DNA of 64,000 nt from Bolinopsis microptera. Its lineage: Eukaryota > Ctenophora > Tentaculata > Lobata > Bolinopsidae. The stretch is from NCBI RefSeq assembly GCF_026151205.1, contig NC_087076.1, positions 5,446,902-5,510,901 on the forward strand, in the 5' to 3' direction. How positions within the stretch are numbered: position 1 is the stretch's first letter; every line of letters starts with the position of its first letter. The notes below the pieces were generated by a model. It was given only the letters and a program-made list of their open reading frames with translations, was not told the origin of the DNA and made no database searches. A program made the translations under genes and the position numbers. Positions 32,301 through 46,900 of this stretch are shown piece by piece.

Positions 32301-35291
32301 CAGCACTGTTGTTTCTCCAATGAGCAAGGGCCTATGCAGAGCTACACAACATTCTATCATACAGCTAGAAAAAGCTACCATCGACCTGAGGCAGCAAACT
32401 AAGTATTCCGACACAGGTACATCACTCTAAAAGGTACAACACGACATCGCTGGTTGTAAACAATGAACTACAAGATCATTTACCACAAACTGACACCTCC
32501 ACAACTTGACAGTCTTTCCACTTCCGCTGACACTAAGGACAGGATTCTAACAGCTGTTTGAACTTCAAGTCTACACCCTCTAACACTGTGGGTGTCAAGA
32601 AGAAAACCCAAAGACAATCATCAATTCATCAGATACAGCATGTATGTAATATGTCTAGACGAAGGACACACACTTTTATTACAAGAACTGAACGAAAATT
32701 TCATTAGAGAAGGACAGTATGAGAAAACGAATCATAAACTCAAGAACGATATCAATAAACGTCTTAAAGTGCTAAGACGCTCTAGCCAACCAAATATACA
32801 GCTGACACCATCAACGCTGCAGATGACACGAAGAGGATGATTCGAGGCTACCAGAGATCTCTTTCTGCCAACCTAGAGTCAGAGCCAATACTGTCTCCAC
32901 TCTGAAAATCAGCATTGCAAGGACGATAGTGAAAGCAAGTATATTAGAGAGTGTTTAAAAAATCACTACACCAGCTCAGACCCTCCTTTGGTACCTTTCA
33001 CCGGGAGACTCCCCACGTCCTCTGAATACTCCTATAACTTCCTTAGAAGTCCAATATCTGCTCAAAAGTTGGATAATGGAAAGCAGTAGGTCTGATGAGA
33101 TTCCTAACGAGCTGCTGAAGTACGCACCACCTGATTCTACTCCAGCAATATGCATGTCTCATTAATCGATCATTCGAAGTACATGAGCATGTCCCCTCTT
33201 TCACGGAGGTGTTTCTAACCCCTCTCAGAGCCAGGGAAACCAAGGACCTCATAAAGAGCCTCAGACCTTCTTGCCTTCTAATGGAACTAGGAAACTGCTC
33301 TCGCTTGATTACTCTACACAGAATTCAAAGACAAATTGCAGAGTAGCGACAGGACCATGGCAAATGCCTACAGGCGGTCATAGTTGTGCAAATATAGTCT
33401 GGACTCAAGGGAGGGGGGACGAATTGCTGATTTCTGTTGTTAAGAGAAGAGATGGAGTTCCACAAGATGGGAATCGACAGGAGCTCGGCCTTCGATTCAT
33501 CAAGAGATCAGTTTATCCTGGATCTTTTGGCTTATGCTGGTTGTTGTGAGGAAGACATTCGGTTGGGCGAGATACATGCTCTCCAACACAAATTGAGGAT
33601 AAAGAATCAACAACACCATTCTTTAGAGTTTGAACATCCGAGGGTTCGTTTCATCAAGGTGATTGCGCATCTGTGCATTCTCACACTGTAACTTTGCTGA
33701 GCTTTGTACCACTTCCGTGCAGTAGTGCTTACCATTCGGCCTAACCCACCGTTCCAAACAACCCCGGACCCTCATGCCTATTGATGGGAATACCCGACGA
33801 TGGCGATTTTGCAGATGAGGATGAGGAAACTCTTAAAGAAATGGCTACCATATGTAAGGATAATCCTTGAAAATGGAACCTGTTTTGTGAACGAGGACAA
33901 AACAGAACAGTCCACTTCTACATTGCAGATAAGGACGAGGTAGACGCCAAGGGTGAACCCGTGAAGAACAGAGAGCCCTGGCCAACACTATTTCTCTGGA
34001 TCCAAGCCCTGCAGTAATCTGATATCTCTCGCCGATGCATCCTTGCTTACGTTGCCTTTGAGAAATACACAAGGTATGGGCAGAGAAAACCCCGCATTTC
34101 TCTTCCTGGTTAAAAATCAAGCTGTATGAAGCATTTGTTACCCCTGTTTTATTGTACACTGTAACAGCTGGGCAGCTCCACGAACATTATCAAATAAAGT
34201 TGATGTGTGTCAAACGCAAACATCTAAGACTATCATCAACATACCTATTCCCCGCATCATCACGAACAAGGTCTTGTATGCTCGTTGCAATGTAACACCA
34301 CTTTCAGAGAGAGTTCATAATCCCGCTGGAAAATGTTTGGCACATTCTTCGTACGACTGCAACTCACCACCACAACAGCTCTAAATTTTGCTGTGATAGT
34401 ATGTCAAATAGAGGGGAAGGATTGGTATGACATCATGTAATATTTTTAAAACTATTTTAGACGATTTGAATAAAGAAAGATTATATTGAATAATTAGTGA
34501 CAACTTGACAGACTTAAGGTATTTAGCCCGAACCGCCAATGTGGAAAATTTATTTTAAATTTGTTGTTCGACAATTTTCAGTTTTAAGATTCAATTTTTG
34601 CATAATTTTTGAATTGTTGATAAGAGTTCATTTTAAGTTCCATTTTTTGTATTATAAGTAAGTTTTCAGTTTCTAACAAGTCGTTTAAGTAGACTTATCA
34701 GGTCTTATAGGGATGATTCCTGTAACTACTTTGGATTTGTGTAAAGTTTGATAATAACTTAATAAGTAATATTTCTTACATAAGTGGGGAGAATATTTTA
34801 TCATAAAATTGAGTATGTTATATTGACTTTAATCATTCGTTTATTTTTCAACAATTTGCACAGCTTTAAAGTTATTTGGCAAAAAACCTGGCTAAGAATT
34901 CCACTTCTAACAAGAGAAACTTCATTTCGCTTGAAGCGATGAATGCACTCAAGATACGTCCTCATCAACCACCGACCCTTAGCCACGGCTTAGCTCTTGA
35001 TGGAGCTCTGTTACTCATCCACAGCTGTTGCAATGTGTCCTTGTTCTTGTTCATCGTTATTTCAGAACTCTCAGATAATTAAGCTTTTTGGTTCCCCATC
35101 TTGAACAAGAAATATTTTAAAGGCTAGGCCTGGTGTTAGGTAACAGAATTATGGTATCTGACCTGATAGTTTATATTCTTTTCGTAGTATGGTAATCTTA
35201 ATTTGGCTATTCATCATAATATTAAACTGTAAGCTGGAGCTTCTCTTCAGATCTGCTATCTCCTCCCTGATAGAAGCTGTGTTTTCTCCAT
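29378..35291 (-). CDS. ODAD3: ODAD3 (CCDC151), copy 2
   Basis: Same exon set as copy 1. The penultimate coding exon (about 29901-29806) and the last seen exon (about 29596-29378) show MKYSGEAKLSS and SDKLISLKL well. The second exon gives DEEVILSAF-type sequence near 34930 and AFKRNEVSLVRSG in another frame. The start codon is at about 35291 in a GAGGCCATGGAG context. Indels fall at different places from copy 1. The LINE occupies the same intron. Confidence 0.85.
31460..34475 (+). mobile_element. APE-type LINE ORF, copy 2
   Basis: Same element at the same site. Readable here: WNVEL near 31608, LGDFNS-equivalent near 32030, HFVIPIAYNHKNWLV near 32190, AFDSSRDQ near 33490, an EYxDDGDFADEDEE block near 33790, and FVNEDKT near 33890. 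The YADD Ala is lost to a local error here but supported by copies 1 and 3. Antisense to ODAD3. Confidence 0.85.
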
Positions 35292-35489
35292 GGCCTCGCT
35301 AAATTGAAGAATTTCCAAATTTAAGTCAGACGTTTCATACAGAGATTATGTCCAGCGGTCAATGAAATGTTTTGAATCTGAATAATATAGCTTTTACATT
35401 CGTCATCAAATGGAATTTCTAGTTTCTGTGCTCCATAGTCAGCACTGACTGCAAATAGTGGACAATTTCAATTGTAAGCCTCCTGAAGG

Positions 35490-35584
35490 CAGTGGTAGTT
35501 ACTTTGCATGTTGGCCATCCCCCCCAGCCCTCCTGCCAATAGAGATGCGCCAGTAAAAATCTCTAAAAAAGTATGTACGCACTG
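35490..35584. mobile_element. hAT-like MITE, copy 2
   Basis: Same element as at 13493, with CCTGAAGG on both sides (35482-35489 and 35585-35592). The ends read CAGTGGTAGTTAC and GTACGCACTG, each with one indel. Confidence 0.78.
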
Positions 35585-35599
35585 CCTGAAGGTTTTGTA

Positions 35600-38500
35600 T
35601 AATTTGATCAGAGGGTCCAAGCAAGTGCGGAGCTTTGTCCACCGGTGCAGTTACAAGCAGCATAGTCAGACAGACTCCTGGAAAGTTTGGTACAATGTGC
35701 CCCAAGAACTAAAATTTGCAAATGAGAGATGATTAATTTTGTTCATCATAGGGGGCAACCAAAATCGTCGTTTGAATGTAGGCAATTTTGAAAAACTTAA
35801 CTGAGGTACTAACAAAACACGCGTTTTGCTCTGAAACACACTTTATTAGAAAATTTTACTGGCGTATCCTCTAAAATCACCTAATTTGTCCTATTTTGCG
35901 TTTCTACTTTAAGAGGGGAGGGGGCGCCAACAGGAAGGGGCCAGGGGGCGCTTTACAGTGAGGGGGAGGGCCGCCCACAGGCAACGTTATGCATATATAT
36001 GTATATTATCCAAAAAAGGTATAATGTCTGGCTCAAAGAACAAAAATCTACTAATAAAAGGCACTATTTAAAAAATATGCTTATGTTTTTGAGAAAATTT
36101 CCCCTCATTTTAAAACAGGTCCGGATTTGACAACACGATTTAAACGAAAGAGAGACTGACTCTAAAATTAATATCGCCAGTAAACAAGATTCATACAAGA
36201 GGAAAACGTTGTTCAAGAGTCTTCAAAACCATGTACTATCAAAGACTCCAGTGGTTCCCCAATCGCATCAAATATTTGATCATAGTATTAAAAGTAGTTC
36301 AGTTCCTAGAAACCTTTTGCCTGAAGTTTAAAAATACATACCTAAAAAACACTTAGAAATGGGGATTGACCGGACAACTTAGGTAATCAGACGATCTCGT
36401 TGAAAATAACGAACTATGTTTATATAGTTGTTGTGATTGGAATTTTGTATCCCACATCGTGACGCCCTCCACGGGTCGTTTTCACTATAGCGTTTCACTG
36501 TAGAGTTTCAATGAGAGATACAGGGGAGCTCGCGCCACACTCGTGCACGGCTGGTCATACAACGTATGACAAAATTGTATCACCTGCACGCCATTCCTTT
36601 GCAAGCTTTGTACCGGTAAATAGCGTGATGCACTTTTAACGCTTACGCTCGAATAGTAAAACAAATTTTTTAGTATAACAAATTAAATTTTGGTACTTAT
36701 TAATAACAATCAAACATATCATACATAGAAAGTAAGCCGCGCGTTGGTTGACTGCCTCAGTATGTGAATAATTTAAGCTTGAAGGTGCCCTGCGCATTTA
36801 CCAACATTATCGGCGATCACATGATCTCAGACCTGGAGCGCCAAATTTAATTTAAAACTTTCCCTAGAAATCGTACATCACTAACGAGTTACTCAGCATA
36901 TGAATTATAGGAGTGGCGGATTGTCATGTATTTCATTCATTCATACTCAATCGGTTTCAAAGCTGAATATTTAGAGCTCACATTTGTTGGAACTATGAAA
37001 CAGAAACGTAAATAGGGACAATATACCGACGACAATACCAAGGACCCGATGCCGCATTGTACGTTTTTTTCCGGAGTCCGTTTTTACCGACGGCTTATTC
37101 CTCTCAGTTACTCATGCTGGCATGTATAGTCTGATAATATTTTGTTTTATCTCTAGCAGCATTCTGAAGTTGGAGTGTCGTATTATAGTTCGGTTTTGCA
37201 TGCTATCGTGATTCACGATGTCAATCCTTGCAGCTCGCGAGGCCCAGTGGTGCATTCGCCGATCTACAGCAGTGCATCGCGCTACTACATGAACAGCTGA
37301 GCGACGGCTGCGCGCCCCAGTAACGAGGTGTAATTGAAACAAAAAATTTTAAATAAAAAAAAAGTATTAAAACAACAAATACATAATGTTAAGATGATAT
37401 TTTCAGACAAAATCAAAAAATTGTTTGAACACAATTTTTGATTGCAATTGACAATATTAATTAATTTTAGCTTGTCACGGCCTAAACAATGATACTTACC
37501 TAAAATTTTCGTCGAGGTAGCGCTAGCGGCGCCTGCTTTTTCAAATATTGACCTAAGACCTGAGTCTGGAGGCAAATGGAACGAAGTATAAAGCCGGGTC
37601 AGTCCATATTATATCATTTAACAACGAACAATTTATTTGTAGCGCCGATCGCGTAAACTACTGTGCCACCCGCGCACTCAATGAGCTTCTCACGGCGAAT
37701 GCGCTACTGAGCCGCGCCGAGCGAGATGAATTGCCATTACATCGTCCAGTTGTTAAAATAATTATGTGTTACAATCTTTATTGTAGCATGTTGTAGCGCG
37801 ATGCAACTACTGGCCGCGCCGCGCATCAATAATTCTTCTCGCCGATCTGCGGTAGATCGGCAAGCTAAGCAACCACTTGGGCCTCCGCCGAGCTGCAAAG
37901 GATTGACATCGTGAATCAACCAGCCGTACATTCGATCAATTCCACCAAATATCCATTTATGGATTAAGAACATAAATCTAAAAACTTGGGTCCCCAGTAA
38001 GCTTACCTGTCTCAATAAAATTGACCTCCAGATCAATAAAATTAGAAGTGCTGGGGAGAGCTACATATAGTCCACTACTAATCAATATTACCCCCTTACA
38101 GGGATCGGACCCCAGGCTATAATGTTCATAACTAAAAATTCATGTTCGGGCGGAATGACAGCTGAGCGCCGCCCATAACAAATAACAGGTAACCTACGTA
38201 TTTGAATATCGAGTCTTCACTGTCAAATGTTGTTTTGTAATTATACAAACAAACACTAGAACGGCAACATGTAAAAAAAAAGTCGGAATAACTTCGGACT
38301 AACTGGAAAATTGACAATATTCCAACATTTTTTGTTGTTTCTTGTTCAAATTAAATAAAAATCATTGTACAATTTTATTTTATGAAAATATTCAATTTAT
38401 CACTTCCAAAATTACGGGTCCCATAAAACCAAACTGTTATTACAAAATCTCCTTTATCCTTTGAAATAGTACTGAATATTTTAACTACAATAACAAGTTT

Positions 38501-39009
38501 AGTGCATGACTGGATGCACTACTGGTGTAGTAAACCAAATTTTTTTTACTGTACTGGGCCGCGCATCAATAATGATTTCTCGCCACCACAAGAATGCTTC
38601 AGTAGATCGGCAAGAAGCACCACTGGGCCTTGCGAGCTGCGAAGGATTAGACATCGTATCATAATACAAAAACGAAATGAAAATAAAAAACGTTTATCAT
38701 AGTCCTCGCAATATGGAATAAAATCATTTGATCCCTTGGCCAGGACCAATCTGCACAGGAAACACAATAAAGCGGATCTCATCAAAATATCGGGCAAAAG
38801 AGGCAAACAGTCTTGCTAATTGTAGCACGTGGTGACCCCCACTGTCGCTCCACTTAGTAACCCTGTAAGTTTCGACGATACAGGGGACAGAGATCTCTTC
38901 CAAAATAAACTTCTTTGTTTTATTTTATACATTTACTCTTATCTAAAATTTATCTATACTTTTGAAGTGTAGTCAATTGTTTATATCTTTATGATTGTGA
39001 TACCAATAA
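35600..39009. repeat. Non-coding and repeat cluster, copy 2
   Basis: Counterpart of 13600-17104. Short-repeat copies: inverted at about 37200-37292, direct at about 37795-37915 and 38510-38660. The flanks of the copy 1 poly-A run are directly joined here near 38105. No gene recognised. Confidence 0.6.
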
Positions 39010-39375
39010 AAAATGACTATATTCGCACTCCTACCTGTCCAACCAACTTCATTCTCCAGGAAGACCTACACCCAGGATTGAAGCCCTCGGACGTAGCAGC
39101 TGGTGGACAGTATGCACCATTCGAAAGAACATTCTTTGACATCAGGGTCCACCCAATCCTAAAATGTTGCGACGCCAATACATTTAAGCCACTAGATAAA
39201 CTACAGGCGCATGAAGAAAGAGAAGAAAGATCTATATGAGTCAGAGAGTACTTCATCAAGAAAGGGTCCTTTGTCCCCACAAGTCTTTACACACCGGAGG
39301 TATTGGCCCACTCTGCACTGTGTTTGTAGATCGTATTTCTGAAAGGATAGCTCACGGGTCCCGTATTGCCTGATT
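39010..39375 (+). pseudogene. Retroelement-associated ORF remnant, copy 2
   Basis: The best-read copy: one frame from 38991 gives HPGLKPSDVAAGGQYAPFER, then FFDIRVHPILK and FKPLDKLQAHEEREE before a shift. The SFVPLVF and GGMGP part follows in another frame. See copy 1 for the family argument. Confidence 0.55.
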
Positions 39376-39585
39376 AAGTACAGAAAAGCCAGCGGATGGC
39401 TAGCGGGCGCCGAACGGAGTTGCACTAAAATGCAGACATTCCATACTAGCGAATGGCTAGCGGAGTATAGCGGACGCCGCGCTCAAAACAGCGGAGAATA
39501 GTACAGCTTCATTAACACACCCGCTAGTTTCCGCTAGCTATCCGATATTGCCGCTAGGGACCCGCTAGCTTTTCTTCAACTAAAT
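39370..39585. mobile_element. TIR element with GCTAGCGG motifs, copy 2
   Basis: Same element as at 17460, with cleaner motifs: GGCTAGCGGGCGCCGAACGG at the left and CCGCTAGGGACCCGCTAGC at the right. Confidence 0.6.
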
Positions 39586-40030
39586 CTGCAAAATCGGCTA
39601 TATACGGACCTGAGCTGACGCAACAATAAAGAAGCTAAGAGCCAGGTCAAAAATCACATCAAACACCGGGAAAAAAATAATCAGGTTTGATCTGCTACAA
39701 GCACACTCATAGCACTCAGGGGAATCAGAGGGAAGACAAAAAGCCCCACCTGACTGGATGACGTATCCTTCAATCTCATTGCTCAGAAGACGAGCTTTTA
39801 GGTCTCTTAAGTTTGTTTAAGTAAATTTTTATAGATATTATGTAGCTATTGGTAAATGTTGTAAAAGTTTACGGACGAAATGATCCAGGGGGGAATCCCA
39901 CCCACCGCCTCGGCGGTCGTTGATACACCCTTCACATGTAAGAGCCACTTTGGTCTACTTGCTGTGAGGTGGATCAGCTTACATGGGTTGGGGGTCCCCC
40001 CTTTTTTTTTTTTTTTTTCTATTCGAAAGT

Positions 40031-40698
40031 CGAATTTCTCAAATCGACTTTTTTAGTGTTTCTGCAGAGGGAGAATATCTATCAGAAGCTATTAATCCGA
40101 TAGAAAAATAATGTTCCTAAGCAGAACTTATTGCTGGATCAAAGATCAGCGGGTGTGTGTAATGTAATTGCGCGAGCGATTTTGATCGCATGCCCTGAAA
40201 ATCGAGTCTAGAAATCTATCATTCTCCTACATGTTTTAGAGCAATCATCCTGAAACATTCAGATATGTTCTAGGATCATTTAGAAAGATGAGCCGAGTAG
40301 AATTTGAGATTAGGGCCTTAAAAATTTTTTATCGATTTTGAACATCGTGGACTTCGGAAAATCATCAAAAGACAGGTCGCAAGATTTTCTAAATCGAATA
40401 AAAAATTTTTAAAGGCCTAGCTCAAAATTCCGGCCCAGCTCATCTCTTCTAATATCCCTAGAATCATATCATGAAGTTTCAGGGTGATTGCGCGAAAAAT
40501 GTAGAAAGATATATTTTTAGACTCGATTTTCAAGGGCATGCTATCAAAATCGCTTTCGCAACACAATTTCACACACGCGCTGAAACTTTGACAGCCAATA
40601 ATATCAGCTAGAAACGATATTTTTCACGGGATTAAAGCTATCTATAGATATTACTCCCCTCTAAAGAAACAACTAAAAGTCGAGTTTTGAGAAAATTT
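40031..40698. repeat. Palindrome (foldback element), copy 2
   Basis: Same inverted halves as 18134-18808, starting GAATTTCTCAAATCGAC and ending GTCGAGTTTTGAGAAAATT. It is preceded by the same T run. Confidence 0.82.
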
Positions 40699-41187
40699 GT
40701 CATGAAGACCCTCCTGCCCCCTTAAACACCTCTTGTGTTAAAGAACCACTCTTGAATGTTGGATATTTTTCCAAAGTTTGATTTTAGGGAACTATCTCTA
40801 AAACCATCCGAAAACAATAGACCCAATCCCCAGCCCCAGAGAAAATTTCCTTTTTGAACCCTACCATAGTGACATTATTAAAAATGGACAAAAAGTGTTA
40901 AAATTTGTCCCGTTGATTCTCCAGCCGAATATCTTAACCTTGTCCTGGCCCTCATTATATTCTGATTAATTATAAAGATAGACACTTTCTTAGACAACTG
41001 AAGTAATACATCTGCTAGATCTCCTTCAAAATATTAATACTGCTTTTCACTATTTTATCTAAAACGCATTATTTTTCAGGATATGTTTATATATGTACAT
41101 TTCATTGGAAAACACAGATGTAGATTTTAATTTCCAAATCTTGACTGATGTGGTATTCTCTATGTGTGTTCCATCTTTGCCCCACAG

Positions 41188-41336
41188 TTGTTCTCACAGT
41201 TACCAAGTTTGAAGCAGAATGCCGTAAACGGCAGCTTCAATTTGGAGCCACAGCCTCCTCTTGACGTCAACAACATTGCCTTTGGGAAGAACACCAAACC
41301 AGTCCGCAATTTGTGTCCACCCTTGTTTTTCAAGAT
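41188..41336 (+). CDS. Exon of an unrecognised gene, copy 2
   Basis: Counterpart of 19298-19441, with acceptor TTTGCCCCACAG. One frame here reads NAVNGSFNLEPQPPLDVNNI and AFGKNTKPVRNLCPPLFF, which shows the exon's middle well. Confidence 0.4.
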
Positions 41337-43087
41337 GTTTAGTTTACTATTTATTTAATATTTTAAATTCTTTGATTTTAAGTTTACATGTAGAGTTTAT
41401 AAGGAAGCTTTAAACCTATGTTTATAATTTCCCAAAGTCCACCTTTGACAGGAAATTTTGTGCCTTCAATCTGTGTACAGATTCCCAGGAATTGAATCTG
41501 AGAAAGAAACTTTTGAACCATGGTTTGTTTGCTGTAGTGTCGCTAAACTAAGTTAGAAAGGATTTTGGCATATGGAGGGGCAATGAGCAGGTGTACTAAC
41601 GTTTTGGCAAAGTGCGAATATTTTCCCCCTGGTTCACGAAATGAGTGAAATGACAAAAATGAACAAAAATAAACAAAATGAACCTTGTCCCAGAATGCCC
41701 AGGCCCTGTTGGCTTAATTGGTATTAATACTTTGTGCCCTGAAAAAAGCTGGTCTAGCCATTTCAGCAATGCTTCTGGGGCAATGTTTCCATTTTTCGTT
41801 TCAGAGTAACTGAAATTTTGGAAACATTTGAACCAACTTTTAAAGCATTATATTTGCTGGTATTTATCCCTGAACTGAATTGGAATTGAATTTCACCGTT
41901 TTCAGCTCATTTCAAGAGGATTCTAGGATAAATACTAAATTTCTTCAGTTCTTTGTTCATTTCATAAACCAGGGGGAATATTTTACATTTCTGAGTGCTA
42001 AAAAAGTTAGTGTACACTTGCACCCTACCATAACCAATCAATTCCAACACAGTCCACAGGGATAAATATAGCAAAAAAGGTTGTTGCAAAGTTGGTTGAA
42101 TTCTGGTTCAATGTTTCCAAAATGTTTCGGATTCATGAATTCCAATTTCAAGAATTTCCCCCCCAAGATTAACTTTGGCATTTTGTTTTTCCTCTATAAA
42201 TTTACTCCCTTTAAAAACATTCTGCAGAATTAAGCCACCCTAGATATACTCAAATTGGGTATAACAATGAACTCCTCATTGCTGATTTCTAGCAGCCTAT
42301 TTCTAGAACCCCTACCCCCCCCCCCCCCACTATAAAAAAAAATCCTGACTATGGCCATGCTGCAAATAATTTCCGTAGGTTCCATGGGGCAGATTAATGC
42401 TCCAATATATTTTATTTGATGCCACCTTGCAGTCATATCACTTTATGCTGCACTGCATTTCCATGACAGTGCGCCTACTTAATATCCTATGTATTCTATC
42501 CTTGAGATTGTTATTGAGGCCTTAATTATGAGATCTTCTAATCAAGACTTTCGAAGAAGTTTTCAACAAATCTGTATGTATATGAGAGAGACCTGCTTTT
42601 AAATCCTATTTTAATGAACTCAAGGCACTAACTATTAAGAAGTCTGACAATTTGCTGAGGCCATATGGCCTTAGGGCCAGGGGTCACACTGTCATTTGCA
42701 ATTTGATCTAGAACTTCTCAATTTAAGCTCTCCAAAAAATATTGGAAGTGGCGAGATTATTCTAATTTTGGATTTATAGGAGCTTCATTTATATTTATGG
42801 ATGGCAGGGAATGTGTTCTTTTTCTTCTAAAATTCACCACTTATACAAAAATAGCTATGATTCCCCTCTCCCCACTGGAATTTTACTGACAATTAAATTT
42901 ATATTATCAAATTGTGTAATTTTGGGGATCATATTAGATACCAGCCCTTTAATCCGACCCGATTAATCATTCTTCAGATTGTCTTGTTAGATCATATGCA
43001 ACAGCATAAAACAAGTTGTTGCATGTTTTGCAACAACATCTGCACGTTTAATCCAATCCACTGAACACAGCTCCTTTATATTTCCAG

Positions 43088-43278
43088 TATCAACGACTGA
43101 ACAGCTCGTTCTACAACATAACAACCAGGCACCAACTGCTCCGACCGTACTACTGAGAGTCGACAATGCCGATGGTTAATACGCCGACGTGGACTCCCTA
43201 TCACAACATGTGGAACAAGCGCGCTCTGCAGTAAATTGCTCTGTCACACGGAAAACAGAACACTATGATTCAAAACAG
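43088..43278 (+). CDS. Second exon of an unrecognised gene, copy 2
   Basis: Counterpart of 21203-21396, between TATATTTCCAG and GTATCTAA. QARSAVNCSVTRKTEHYD is readable in one frame here. Confidence 0.4.
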
Positions 43279-43927
43279 GTATCTAATTTCAGATTAATCC
43301 GTCTTTCTTGTCCACGAGATTTAAAGTGTGTTTATGGCTTCTCCAACTGTTGGAATCCGCGTGGTTCGCCGGCTTTTTTTATCACTTAAAAAATAGGAAA
43401 TTCTTTTATTTATCCCCTCATTTATGAGTATATAAAAGGAGCAATAATTTGCAGAGACGGACGAAGTTATACAGTGTTTTGATGACCAACCAGACGACTG
43501 ACCATGTAGACCATTATCTGTATCGAGGTGTAACAAGCGATACGATGGCCCTGTTAAACCTCTTTTAAGGACCTCCTGGTAGCCGGTAAGATTTTGTTGG
43601 ACAGTTGCAGATATTAAGATGGCGTGACACCGTACCCGTATCATATCATGTGCGTGAGCAGGTCGTATCTCGATAATCGTATCAAGACGTTAGCGGAAAA
43701 TTCTAGAAAGACATAATCTTTAATTTGAGAAAAATCAGAGTGATTAGTCATCATATACTGTCGCCATCCGCATCCAGATGTAGCAATAACACATTTCAGT
43801 GTGGTTAATTCCTGTTTTGATTTTATTCTCACACAGGTGCGCTTAAAACCATCCTCAATGTTTACTGAGGTCGACCGAATTTTATGAATGGAGAGGCTAG
43901 GTTTTATCTCAGTTATTTCTTGGAATA

Positions 43928-46900
43928 ATGATGGTTTGCTAACAGCTTAAATGGGTTTTCTCGTCCCATTAATACTAATTAAACCAAATAAGATCGAATA
44001 GCCCTGTAATAATTAGGTCCACAATTAGCAGGTTTTCACTATTTCACTATACCTGCTTCTGCATGATGCCAAGTGACAAGTACTTTCCGGATACCGGCTA
44101 GATTTTTAGACTAACGTTTGGGGATTACTGATCAACAATTTTTCGCATATATTATGTAGTACCACAGGTTATAATCCCACAATGCTAAATCTCTAATACC
44201 AAAATTCCAGTTGGCAGATTTCAGCCTTTGAACGATACTTTTACAACTGTAAACCGGTCCAATTCTTCAGAATTATCACAATTACTGAGAACACTACTTA
44301 TATTTTAACCAACCATTTCCACTCTCCAGGGGTTGCGTTCGACCTAGCAGATTCGATGGAACAGCACAGCTCAAACGGGAGATTGCAAATTTGGAGTGTG
44401 GTCATCCTCCTTCGAGTTCGTACCGGTTTCTAGCTATTGACTATATGGGGGGTCTCTCTCGTTCCTATTATTTTCTATTCTCTTATCTGGAAAATAAACA
44501 GATTAACAAACGACACGTGACATCATCACGACTCTTGACGAGAGGGTCTTCTGCTTTCTACTTCATAGACGGGAACTGGGGTTTCCTTATCTTTCTCTCA
44601 TGTTTCAGGTTTATTTTCTTCGATATAATGTTTAAGGGGGTTAAAATTTTTGTTTTACGTTATCAGATGACATGCTAAATTTAAAATTTTTACGTTTACC
44701 ACGCGTCCGTGTTTTTCTTGAACTGGACTTTACAGAATAATTTTAACCGAGAAAATTGTTTTAAAGTTTCAAGGCTCGGCACTGAGAAGTGCTTATATTG
44801 TTTTGCACACGTACTGGATTTTATTAACAACATAGTAAGTATATACTTTCTGCTTTGATCACAAAGGACAACTTCAATTTATGAGATTTTTTATTACTCA
44901 AAAGAAATGCTCACTCTTATTTTTATAACTATATTGAAATTTGATATGCCTATTGAAAAATAATCCAGCCCATCACGGAAATATGTCACACACTCAGAGA
45001 ATTTTAGAATTTTAAAATTTATTTTTATTCGCAACTTCTGGTTAACAGTTAATAAATAGGTAATCCGATTAAGCAAAAGAAATTAAGAAATTATAAGCTG
45101 CCGAATAACAACCACAATAATAACGAAGTTGTTCGGGAACAATTCAGTCACTGCAAACTAGTTCGAACGTTGCGCTTTGGTTCAAGATTTAAGATTATTT
45201 TTTGTTGATTTAGTTAATAGTGATACGTTTGTATAAATAAAATTTATATATCGAGCAGATTTTAAAACATGGAGCTGGACTCGATTGCTTGAACTCGAAA
45301 TTTTATACACTTTTCGTCAACCACGTATTCAATTTTACTGGATGATCATAGTCTTGATGTACAACTGTAATGTTTATATTAATTTTGTTTTGCTCCGGAT
45401 ACCTAGCTCTGTTTCCAGTTATTTTGACTAAACATAAAATCAAACCCGTTTATAGCCCGTCACGTGTCCAATCACGCGGTAAAAAACCAGATTCTATAAA
45501 CACGTACACAAGTAATTTGCTAATCTTTTGTCATAATTTTCAAATTCTTCTCCCCCCGAAATTCTCGAATGCAGAGCAAGTACCCCGACCCCACGGCGGG
45601 CGCCCAGATCCTTTTTCTTTGATACAATTATTACAATGGGTAGCCGAATTAATTTTATCCTGATCACATCAAGAATCCCAAGTGTGGAAGCACACGGCAA
45701 CGACAATTCTGCACTTCTCCCTCCATCCTCCCTTCATTAGTTCCTGAAAAGTTTCTGGCCCGGTATTATTTCATCGTAATTACATCAAATTTATCCATGA
45801 TCAATTAGGGCATTATATTCAGAAAATTCATTTTTTTGAACCTGGGAAAGCTACTTGTTCAGACTGGTGGACAACAATGAATATAATATAAAGATTTGAT
45901 GATTATACTAGAACTGTAACATTTTTTGTAACCATGACGACCATACATAAAATATACATAAAATATTTGATATCTGTGGACTGAGAGAGAGAGAGAGATA
46001 TAGCCCTTATAAGATATCCTATCGCATGGCCCATAATATTAGTGAATTATTTCCCCCATCACTGTACACGTGTTTAAAGTTAGCCTGTTCGCCCTCCCTC
46101 TCTCTCTCCTCTCTCCTCTCTCTCCTCTCATCTCTGCAGAAGAGGTTGATGAACCTTGCTCCTTTGAAGATGGCTGCCTGGCTGTGTGGCTGTGTGACTC
46201 CCCCGCCCTCAGCTTCTTCCAGCCCTTCATGTTTCGCTTTGTCGATAGTTTAGTTTGGTGTAGCTCCTCAATTTCCTAAATATTAACCGGCCGATCGATT
46301 AAGTTTAGTTAGTGACGAATCGAGCGTGGGAACTGATGGATATTATTTTCCGCTTCCTCAACGAATGAACAATTACTCTTTATTTCTCCCTTATCATGGA
46401 TGATTCCCCGAATCTGACGCTAATCTGCCTACTGACTACTCCGCTACAGTTAGCCCCACAGTGCACTACTATTGATTTCAAACTCCTGTTAATACCCTCT
46501 CGTAGCTCAATTAGAAAGTAGCGTTTCTTAAACTTACTGCCTCTGATAGTGTGACCGTATTGAGTGGGTTGTCAGATGGTAAAACTACAGGCTACTTTTG
46601 CCGTGCAGAACACGAAAGTGTCCTGAACTCTCCCAGGGCAACCGATGCTGTGTTTTAATTATTTAGATACCGATCAACCCATTACACGTATATTAGTACA
46701 TACGGCACGGTTAATTGCTCTTTTGATTGTTGCCAACAGGTTGAACACGGGGTACGAACCAATTTCGTTGTTCTAACTACCCTAATCTAATATTGACCTA
46801 AAAAATTTCGACAAGTCCGACTATTGATGTGTTTGAACGGCATCCAACTCTCAGGTCAAATTGCCGTTTTAGTAACGGTGTTTTTTGACGGCAGATGTGG

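Larger units (their letters stand above)
22061..43927 (+). repeat. 22-kb tandem unit, copy 2
   Basis: Direct, full-length repeat of copy 1 with the same gene order. The junction with copy 1 reads through the same sequence as the junction with copy 3 (the GGAATAATGATGGTTTGC region at about 22055 and 43922), so the two borders are equivalent. Landmarks: GPCR-A 25659-26642, GPCR-B 28164-29139, ODAD3 29378-35291 (-), LINE about 31460-34475, MITE 35490-35584, palindrome 40031-40698, + strand exons 41188-41336 and 43088-43278. It is about 190 bases shorter than copy 1; part of that is a poly-A run present only in copy 1. Confidence 0.95.
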